Source: Hyphochytrium catenoides (taxonomy: Eukaryota > Sar > Hyphochytriomycetes > Hyphochytriales > Hyphochytriaceae). Taken from it: a stretch of 27,502 nt of DNA. The stretch lies in NCBI GenBank assembly GCA_900088475.1, contig FLMG01001682.1, forward strand, positions 1 to 27,502, given 5' to 3'. The translations under genes and the position numbers were made by a program. Below the pieces are notes generated by a model, which saw only the letters and a program-made list of their open reading frames with translations, searched no databases and was not told where the DNA came from. Of the stretch, positions 13,201 through 22,200 are shown in pieces. Every line of letters starts with the position of its first letter. The stretch's first letter is position 1.

Positions 13201-16200
13201 GAGCTTCGGGAAGAAACCGGAGAGAGATCTCCGGCACAAGGCGGCAAAACGTGTGCAACGATATCGAGCAAGGTATGTGATACTAGTAGGGATAGCCTTG
13301 CTTCCCAACAACCTTTTATCTGCTGTATCTGTTTCTCATGATGCTCAAAGAGGGAGAAGAAACGTGAGTGGTGGATGGTGTCTTGTTGTTGTTCGGTAGA
13401 AGATGGTGACGTTGTGATGTCAACTTGTTCCTCGTTGCCTCAGCAAAGGTTGCCTGACGACACGCTTTTTAGGATGAGTCTAGCCACTCTCTAGGGAAAC
13501 GACTCCATGATAGCAGTAGTAATTCGGTGACAAAGAGGAATAGCCCCACAGCGCTGAATGGTCGGCTCAACAGACCTATTCGTTCGGGGTACGCGCCATC
13601 ATCAGTAACCCTCACAAAAACTTCTGTAAGGTATCCCTGTCTGCCTGGCTGCAATAATCCGGAATCAACCGCAGGGAGGCGATTGCTAGCAAAAGGGGAA
13701 AGTTTGCCACATCACGAGATGTAGAAGAACAACGGAACTTAGTTCATCGTAAAGGTAGACCATAGAAATTCGTCAACAGACCTTTAGCACGCCTTTAACA
13801 TACCCACACACGTTATTGTCTAGCTTTGCTATGGCATGAGCCCGTGCTACTTCTCCCAATGAACAGTCATCCCTTCGCCGACGCAAAGACTGTTCATCGT
13901 CACTAACCATAGTTGTTGTGCCCCACCAGCAGCAAAGCATCTGCCTGAAGGAGAGGAGGCGAACCATATGTCGTCTAGACCGGGCGAAGAGACGAGACCA
14001 GCCTCACCTAGTGCCCAGAGGACTGCACCTCCGGGCACTTCTATTAGTCTATGCGGCAGAACGGTAGCAGAGTTAGTCCAAGAGTACATTATGTCCAAGA
14101 AGAAGGGGCACGAAGGTCCATCCAGTCGTAAGAGCAGTAACTCGCTAGCAACTAAAGTAAGATCGACCTGCCCACCGTTGTTGCGGCGGGCTCTACTTAC
14201 TAGTACTTATGATGGATTGATTTGATCACCTCTTTCTATAACTGGTGTTAGGATATCTCCTCCGCCTTTTCGGACCCATATGGAGGAGGACGAAGACCGA
14301 GCGCCGCGCAACGCTTTGACAGAGGGACCATAGCAAGCCGCGAGGCCGCCAGTAAACAAGAAGAGCCTTCCTGCACTATTTTTATCAGGAAGAGGCTCAT
14401 CTCTCTGGCATCACAATTGAGTATCCTCCCCATGTCGGCTAATTGCCCCGTAGAGACGGTGGAAGCATGGAAGAAGATACGAAGTAATGCCATAGAGGGT
14501 CCAAGTGATGCACAACGCCTGCTTGGACTTAGTACGCAACTCAGGTACCCGATTCCTCACGAACGGATCTGCGAAGCGTTTGCTGTTGTTTGTCAAGGCT
14601 AATCGGATATATCATTTTAGAAGAATAGTTGAGAAGACCGCTGGCATGAGACAGAGACTTTACCACCAGAATAAAGCTGAAGGAAGGAATCCTTCCTGCC
14701 TCCAGGATCTTCGGGCTCTGACAATGATGATGACTCTTCTGTTGAGTAGCATTTGCAACGCAACCGTTCCTTCTTCATTATGTGCACTCATTACTCGTTC
14801 TTGCCTCCTTTTCCTACTACTGTGAATTGTTCCTCTCAGTCACCCATAGCTCCTGCTCTTCTACTCTGGCTCAGTGAACGCCACAGCCCACACGTCATCT
14901 CTCTCCAGACTGTGGATATCCTTAAACTAGATTTGTAACCGCCTCCGACCCATCTGACCCTGCTAATGCGTCTGCTTCTTGCTCATGTCTTTGTTGGCAC
15001 AGTGACGCGTGGAATTCGGTCGACCCTATTTCCGTCATTAGGCATGTTGCCACTACTAGCGAGAAGTACTTTTTACTTTTGGGTGATGCAAACGTCGCCC
15101 TCTTGCGAGAGCTGTTAGAGCTGTTACCTGGGGATAGCCTGTGTCACTTGCCTTTCGATGGGTCAACCACTTCAGAGAAAGAAGCGCCCCAACGGAGTAA
15201 GAAGCGGAGGGTCCCTTCATTATTATGCTTGTTGTTCTCAAAACTAAGTCTGTGTTCATGAAGGGTATCATAGGCTCGAGCCCCACCCAGACAAAGTACC
15301 TCTGGCGTCTAAGGAGGAGACAGCTAGAGAACAGGGCGGAGATAAATGTGAAGCTTTGCAGCAAGATGGTCATAACTGTCTCTCTAAGGAAAGAATCTCT
15401 TGAAGTGACCTCGTCACTGACCTATCGCTACATGTCAACAGAATGCCGTCCAGCAGTTCCAGCTGACCCTGAGCCAGCGAACTGCGTACAGATTCCAACC
15501 ATGGCAATTAGTCTGGATGCGCTATGTTCAGAGGCCATAACCACCAACGTGGATTTGGTGGTTACCCTTCGAGAGGAATTTGGCGTCAGTCTTCTATTTG
15601 AGCGGCAACTGGCGCCCTGTGTGGACGTTGTGATTGACGAGACGGCGTGTATCTCCATTGTTAACCCTCTTGACATCATATCCGGTAATTTTATTATGAG
15701 CCTTGGCCCGCTTCGTTGTACTACTCACGAAGGTTCATATGTGACGACATTTTTGCCCTATGTGCAATAAGAAGATGATGCGCTGAAGTCCTTTGTGAAG
15801 AACCTGACACTAGTCGCGTTGCACTATCAAGAGGTAGGATGATAGCTCAAAGAACCGCTAAAATTGTCAGTTTAACGACTCTTTGTCTCTCATGGCAGTG
15901 CTGGATTATCATTATAGGTATCTCGCTCTCCTTTATGCCGGCCTGGACGTTATTTACCTGCTTATGCTACTCTATGCAAAAACACCGACCATCGTCATTG
16001 AGAAGATGATTATGCAAGGCCGCCCGGTGAAGCCAAAGCCGTACCTCTAGATACGACGAAGCCGCAGCCTGTGCTAGAGTTGCTCATATCCACTCAGCAC
16101 TTCCTCATGGAAGTTTACTTCCTTTACGGGTAAGCATCAACCCTCATTGCTAGGGCCAGTAGAAGCCTTGTCTTACCACCACGAGCTGACGCACCTCCAT

Positions 16201-17719
16201 GTATGCCATGACTTTGACTTGAAGCACGGGCGTACTCGATGTCGCTAAACTGGTCAAGCTCGCAATCGATACCGTCGCTGTGCAGAGGTGTAAGAAAAAC
16301 GGCCTCCTGCCGGCGCAATGGGTGTCCCGTCGGGAGCTGAGAGAAATGCCGAGCTGCCACGAAGGAGTTCTGACATCAAGCCACCTTCTGAACCCTATCC
16401 AAGCGTGTAGAGTACTGCAACAGGTACAGGTTCAATGTATAGGGAAAGTATATTGAATTCCGTCCCTCTATTCTCAGTCCAGCCGGTTGGGACTCTCTGC
16501 GAGAGTCTTCCTGAAACTGGCTGCCTCCTTCTTTAAGGAGGAATCGCCTTCACATTAAAGTACTAATCCCAATCTCTGCCAGGGTGACCTTCTGTCCTAT
16601 CTAAACTACGGATTGACTCCGGAGCAACAGGAGGAGGAAAATTCCTTTTCGCTTTCACAGCACCAACAACTGCTATATCTGTTGCATCTCCCGCTCTAGA
16701 ATTTCTCATCACTCTCGAAATTCTTTTTACTGAGATCTTCGGCCTGCTTCACTCTTGCTTTTACTGCTTTTGGTTATCGCTCTCCACTCACCCCTTGAGG
16801 GTCTGCGATGTCGCCGACGAAACAATTGGTGGCCGCAATAAAATCTTTGATTGCTACCCGCAACTTGACGTCAACTTCTCCTCCTCCCATCCAGAAATAT
16901 GGAGGCTGCAGACTGAGAATCTTGTCGGAGAGTATAATCTGAGGGTGGAGAAGGAACAGGGATAAAGTCAGAACGGAGAGTAGATAACCTCAACTGAGAG
17001 TATATCCTTCAAATAAAGCTAAGTAAGGATCAGTCACAATCAAGATGAAGGATGAACTCAAGAGGATCTACAAGTCAGTCAGACTTCACGATTGCTATGC
17101 AAGGGCCTACAGGTATGTTCTCTTTCATCCCAAAAGGCGAGACTCCGTTATGATAGAACCCAGTTAGCTTATCGGATGTCTGAGGATAAGAGGGAATCGA
17201 GAGTCAGATAGGCTTAGCGATATAACTAGAAGTACAAGGTGGACTCGCCCAAAGGAGACAAAATTACCGTTGCATTCTTTATCTGTCAAAGAGGCCTTCA
17301 TATCGAAGAGAACACATGACATAGCACACTACAATACCATAGGGCCGCAACTAGCATTACCTCCTCCAAAGCATGTCTAAAGTTGTACTTCTTTCTAGCT
17401 GGTCTATCTGGATCACCCTCTTTCAGACCTCTGACGAAGCGAAGCAGTTTCTCCGCATTGAGCTTGGTGGTATACTGGACTATTACGCAGTAGTACCTGA
17501 AGATATAAAAAGCGGAAGCGTTAGCCTTGTCGTTACTTACGGCTCTCGCAGGGAGACACAAGGTATGCCGTCGTCGCCCTTATTCGCATTCCTAACTTCT
17601 TACTCGTTCGCCATGAGACTTGTGGACGTGCGATGCCCTCTCTATCTTCTTCGCACCTCCTACATCTTAACTAACCTGCTATTCTCTCTGTCTTCCCAGT
17701 CATTCCTAGTACAAGCTGA
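10287..17719 (+). CDS. Unrecognised large multi-exon protein (about 20 exons)
   Basis: Well-supported exons: 11069-11484, 11567-11767, 11871-12382, 12695-13272, 14252-14544, 15003-15196, 15442-15684, 15772-15833, 15871-16026, 17399-17562. Less certain: 10287-10391 (ATG start), 13473-13625 (or to 13701), 13930-14156, 14621-14740, 16068-16129, 16225-16423, 16583-16680, 16800-16944, 17045-17112, 17700-17719 (TGA). Taking 13701 as one exon end, the sum is 4,092 nt, an in-frame protein of about 1,363 residues. The N-terminal third is helical (for example LEVLFDELDILSN and KLEEVELKERLR). The middle is Ser/Arg/Pro-rich and probably disordered. The C-terminal part is hydrophobic and helical, including LALLYAGLDVIYLLMLLYA near residue 1085, either a buried helix or a membrane segment. 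I recognise no domain. Four joins use weak GTT donors, so the locus could be two genes, for example with a second start at ATG 17045. Confidence 0.6.
10392..11068. other. Long putative first intron or 5' leader of the unrecognised gene
   Basis: This 677-nt stretch starts with a GTAATG donor-like sequence after the short ATG exon and ends at an acceptor (CTTACTAG, 11061-11068) before a clearly coding exon. It contains a GTT/TTG microsatellite near 10458-10482. Frames are broken by stops on both strands. A frame open from a TTTCAG at about 10986-10991 runs for some 25 codons to a stop just before the acceptor, and could be an alternative 5' exon. If the real start lies at ATG 11090, the whole stretch is upstream sequence. 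Confidence 0.4.
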
Positions 17720-18143
17720 ATTTTCCATGACGAGGCTTTTTGTCAAATGTTCGACGGAACATTGTAGTCTCGCACTGGAAGGATGCGTTAAGACGCTTGA
17801 TTAGATTAGGCTAATGGAAGGGATAAGACCTCCAAAACAGACAGAAGGGAGGTGCGCAACAGCGGATGAAGAAGAAAATGAGATGGCTGCATGACAGATA
17901 CTATGGCGCAGATGCGAAGAGAAGAGAGACAGGGGTAGAGAGAAGCGGCAGGGCGCCGTTAGTCACTGTCTTACGCTCTCTCCGCGAGTGTCCAGCTATA
18001 ATAGTCGCTAGCCACCACTTCAATCTTCGCGCTGGAGACTAGGAGTCAGACAACAACTAACCAAAGGCCAAACCCATGAGGGAGGAGAGGCATCAGCAGG
18101 CCAACAGCAGTACGCGAGAGAGAGCTACCTTCAAAGCACTTCA
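17720..18143. other. Spacer between two convergent 3' ends
   Basis: On the plus strand the unrecognised gene is modelled to stop at 17717-17719. On the minus strand the small coiled-coil gene stops at 18146-18144. The 424 nt between should hold both 3' UTRs and polyadenylation sites. A plus-strand frame continues to a TAG near 17802, but it is out of phase with the consensus splice join used here. I see no AATAAA-type signal at a convincing distance, and no further gene. Confidence 0.45.
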
Positions 18144-19159
18144 TCACTTCAGCGAGACGACAGGATGGAGAGTCCTGGCGAAACGAGACACAGAGAGGTG
18201 AGGAGCGCTGTCTGACTTACCCTGACGCGCCTAGCTTTCGACAGCTCTGACGAACACGAACGACAGGTGGTAGCAACTCCAGAGGGTGATTCACTCCAGA
18301 TGCTACTTCCTCTAACAATCTGATCCTTGCTTCTGCAGCTTTTATTGCCTCTGAAAGCCTCTTCACTCTGTCATGCAAGGGATCATGCTGCTCGCCCTTC
18401 TTTCCCTGGTCTCTGCTCTTCTTATGCCCTGACTCTCCCTGCTTCTCCCCTTTCTTCCTTTCCACTGCGCTCTTGTCAGTAGTGCCACAGGTCTGGGACG
18501 AGCAGGAGCCGCTGCGTGTGGGGTCGATGACAGTGAATACCGCTGTTTTCTTTAGCTGGAAGCGGCCATCGAGAGTGCCGTAAGGAAGAGCCATCTTTAC
18601 TGTCTGCTTTCTCTTATTATCAATGTCCCCTTTGCCCTCCTGAAGCCTTGCTCTGACGGTATCACCCGCCAGACGCTCGCTAGGAGAGCTTTACTTCGGT
18701 TATCCTGGAGGAAGGAACGCCTAGCCAAGCTAGCTAATGATTAGCCTGTGCAGCCGGACTCAACGACCGGACCGGTGAGGGCCAGCAAAGGCCATTGCTG
18801 CCAAGGAGGGAGGAGGAGGAGGAGCAGGTGGGAGCAGAGGGCCAAGAACAAAACCTTCACATCCATGATGTAACAAGATACAATAAAGAGGTGTTAGCGG
18901 CTCCTGTCGGATGTGGGCAATGCGAACGTACTTTGAAGAGCTTTGATGAAGGCTTCCGAGCTTGTTGCGGCGCTTGTCGGAGCGCTGCTGACGAGTGAGC
19001 GCATAGTCCCTGAGCTTTCCCTGCCCTTCTATGAGCTGCAAAACGTTTGATCTCCAGCTTGTCTCGCTCTCTTGTTCGTCCTCCTTTTTTCTCAAGCTTC
19101 TTGGTCATTCTCTCTCTCTCCAGCTCCTCTTACAGGGAAGCCGAGTCTTCGCCCGTCAT
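18144..19159 (-). CDS. Small charged coiled-coil protein, divergent from MSH3 (4 exons)
   Basis: Read on the minus strand: exon 1 19159-19134 (ATG), exon 2 19096-18932, exon 3 18679-18221, exon 4 18174-18144 (TGA). The sum is 681 nt, 226 residues. Donors GTAAGA, GTACGT and GTAAGT are strong, and phases match at every join (2/2). The first intron would be only 37 nt. The protein is highly polar: an acidic N-terminus, a helical Gln/Arg-rich segment at about residues 25-55, a conserved-looking patch around MALPYGTLDGRFQLKKTAVF (residues about 93-112), a Lys/Glu/Gly-rich linker, then a heptad-like helix (VKRLSEAIKAAEARIRLLEE, near residues 175-194). There is no signal peptide or membrane segment. 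I do not recognise the family. The phase-consistent joins and good consensus sites argue that it is real. The exon 2 start could instead be 19099. Confidence 0.55.
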
Positions 19160-19222
19160 CGTGCAAGGAGAAGGATGCCGTGAAAGGAGAATGGACGATA
19201 GACTTAAAGAGAATCAGGCCCA
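19160..19222. promoter_or_regulatory. Compact divergent promoter between MSH3 and the minus-strand gene
   Basis: The proposed start codons of the minus-strand gene (19159) and MSH3 (19223) are only 63 bp apart and point away from each other. Both 5' UTRs must be very short, overlap, or start inside the neighbour. No TATA-like box is visible between them. Sharing of one promoter is inference from spacing and depends on the minus-strand gene model being right. Confidence 0.45.
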
Positions 19223-22200
19223 ATGAAAAGCAATCAGCAGACGCTTCTTTCCCGTTTCTTTAAACCTGTAAAGGCATCCGGGGAGGACGACGACAAATCT
19301 CGCCATCTTTCTTCGGCGAGGCAACAGGGGACGGCAGAAGAAGACGCAGTAGTCATTCTCTCAAGCGATGAGGAGGCAGGCGAAAAGGGCAATGCAAGCA
19401 GTGCATCTGTCGCAGCGTCTCCATCTCCTCTTGCTAAGTTAGGAGGTGAGTGGTCGCGGCGAGGGGAGGTGGCAAGGGAAAAGGTTGGCACATGGGAGTG
19501 ACTGAATGTGATGGAATAGCGAAGGAGAGGATGGGACGAAGGAAGAGAGAGCGAATGCAGGGTGCTTTATGCTTTGGTGTGACACCGAGAAAAGGATGCT
19601 AAGTGATCAGACACAAGGGGTCAACCACTAGATGAATGCCTGGTGTCCACTCTGAACCACACGGTTGTCCATTGCTCTCCGCGTCTCTTTCTGGCAGGGC
19701 TCTCTCGCCTTCGTGCGAAACGGAAGGGTCTAGAGGGGGAGAAAGCAGATCAGTCCGTCCATCCTGGGAAGAAACCCAAGCTGGACCAGGAAGAAGAAGC
19801 TTTTCAGAGATTTGCCAGTGGTAGCTCCGTCTCTGTCTCTGTCTCAAAAAGCAATGCTGTATGGGAGGAGAATGACCGTCCTGACAAGACTGGAGAAGAC
19901 GGTGTTGGAGAAGAAGAAGCTACACCTTCGAAGCATGACGGAGAGGAGAATAACGAAGAACCAATCAAACCAGAACTCTTCAGCCGCTTCTTCCATGAAA
20001 GCGGTCCTGCCACCAGCTCCCGAAATGGGGACAAAGGGAAGGAAGGGAAAGGGGCTCAGCGGAAGAAGCCAGTCAAGTACACCCCGTTAGAGCAGCAAGT
20101 CATTGAGCTAAAGGCTAAACATCCCGAAGTTCTCCTCTTGATTGAGTGCGGCTACCGGTTCCGTTTCTTTGGGGACGACGCCATTGTAGGTGCCTACTCT
20201 CCCTACCTCTCTCTGTCTTTCTGCTTGCTTACCCTTATCATCCTTTCCTACATATAACCCTGAGGTATCTCGCTCTCTCTTTCTTAGCCGGCCTACTGAT
20301 TCCCTAGTCTTCTTCTTTCGTTACTCTTGCTCCACTCTAACATAACTTCGTCTGTCGACTGGATAGTGCTTGGAGCGAAATCCTTCTCGTTCTCTAGGCT
20401 TCTGACCTTTGCCCAACTCCGCCTTTTTGTGCAGCCATACGCTTACTCATCTTTCTCCCTCTTGTACCACTGTCTTGACCTCTTCCACCCTCGTTGCAAA
20501 CGACAATCTCTTTCTTACTGACTCACCTACTTCTTTCCGTCCTTCTTTTTCAACAGAATGCCGCACGAATATTGAGTATTCAGGCCTTTGCTGATCACAA
20601 CTTTATGGTCGCGTCTATTCCAACTCACCGCGTTCACATCCATGTTCGCCGGCTCATCTCGAGAGGATACAAGGTGGGGATCGTGAGGCAGACCGAGACC
20701 GCCGCTGTCAAGGCTCTGACCGGAGAGAAGCACAAAATGTTTAAGAGGTGAGGTGGAAGTATTTCAGGAAGGGGAGGGCTTCCTAACCTGCCACTTGCTG
20801 CCGTGTCTATATTCTTAGCCCGCCAGTTTATTGTAAAATGGCCTATAAGCTCTGCTGGAAAGGTGTTTCCGCTTTCTCTTCTGAGCCTAATGTCAGTCAT
20901 CCCATCCCTCACTCGTCCCTCCTCCACAAAGAGCCCTGTCGTCAACCATCCTTCTCTGCCGTTTTTTCTCTGCTGTCTAACTACTGCTATGTTCAGAGAG
21001 CTGGACCAGCTTTTCACCGCAGCCACAGTTTCTGAGGAGGACTTGGAGGACCTGGCCTTCCGTATGACATCTATACGAGGTTTCAATGCTGAAGAAGCTG
21101 GAGACGAGGGAGACGAGGTTCAGTGATACTCTTAGTATATTTACTCGATACCACTTAGTTGCTTTACCATCTGTTCAACTCTAGAAAAGTCTCGCGGAGG
21201 GTGCAACCCTCTGCCTTCCTCACTCTATTGCGCGGCTCTCATCGTGTACAGCTATCCGGAGGACACTGATGATCCAGCTGATCTGGTCGCTCGAATCTGG
21301 CATCTTTTCTGAGATAATAATTCTCTGGGAGGCGTTACTACTGAACACTAACCCTAATCTTGGTCCTTACTCCTAGGGAGATGGTCCAGTCAAACCTTTT
21401 ACAGCAGCAGACAAGGCAGAGCAGTTTATCGCTTGTTTTTACGAGGAACACACCTCCTTACGTGGAGATACGAAGAGTCAATTAGATAACAAGAGGAGTG
21501 GAGAAGGCCATTTGGCTTCTGCAGCTTGCGAAAGGAAGCCAGTCCATCAAGGTCCGAAGGATGTGGCTGTCGTTGAGATTGCAATGGTGGCCGTGGACAT
21601 CAGTAGCGGCAGGATAGTCTATGACACGTTCACAGACCAACCTTTGAGGTAGAGCACCTTGTTGCTTCGTTTTGCTCTCACTCTTCCACTCCGTTTTAAG
21701 GCGTTCTTTTGATGGGTGACGGGCTATTGTGAGCCTCGAGTGTCTCACACGATGTTGTTACCATCATTTGCTCTTGTGACCGTTATTTTCCTCGTTCGGT
21801 GAGTACTTTGGGCTTACCCTATTCCGCCAGAGGGCATCGCTGCGCTCTGCTACGGAAGGTCGACTCTTACTTCCTATTCTACTTGTAGGATGGAGACGGA
21901 GAGAAGATTGAGGGACTTGAGTCCAATAGAGATCATAGCACCGCAAGGAGGTCTGTCTCATGCCACAGAACACGTCATAAAGCAGTATCAGTCGAGGTAT
22001 GCTCCCTCTATAGCAACACCTGGAAAAGGGTCAGAGCAAGAAAGAGGAGAGGTGCGAATAGAAAGAGTTCCAGACACAGCGTTCAACTACGAAGGAGCGC
22101 TAGGAGAACTCGTAGGACTCTTTGGGCAGTCCATAGCCTTGGATGATAAGAATCGACGAGACAAGCCATCTTGGGTTGAACCGACCGAGCAACAGAAAGA

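Noticed and set aside
15004-15140. Similarity impression to gamma-tubulin complex proteins (KYFLLLGDANVALLRELL)
   Set aside because: Only this short helix resembled the family; neighbouring exons showed none of the other expected segments, so I did not name the gene.
17702-17804. Frame continuing to a TAG at about 17802 as the C-terminus of the unrecognised gene
   Set aside because: The consensus donor at 17563 leaves phase 1, which joins to a different frame and stops at 17719.
18857-19108. 83-codon minus-strand frame from ATG 19108
   Set aside because: It overlaps exon 2 of the coiled-coil gene in another frame; the chosen frame gives better composition and joins in phase to the neighbouring exons.
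21252-21310. Extra MSH3 exon after GTGTACAG near 21252
   Set aside because: The frame is open for only about 19 codons and its entry phase does not match the preceding exon; the direct join 21117/21377 is in phase.
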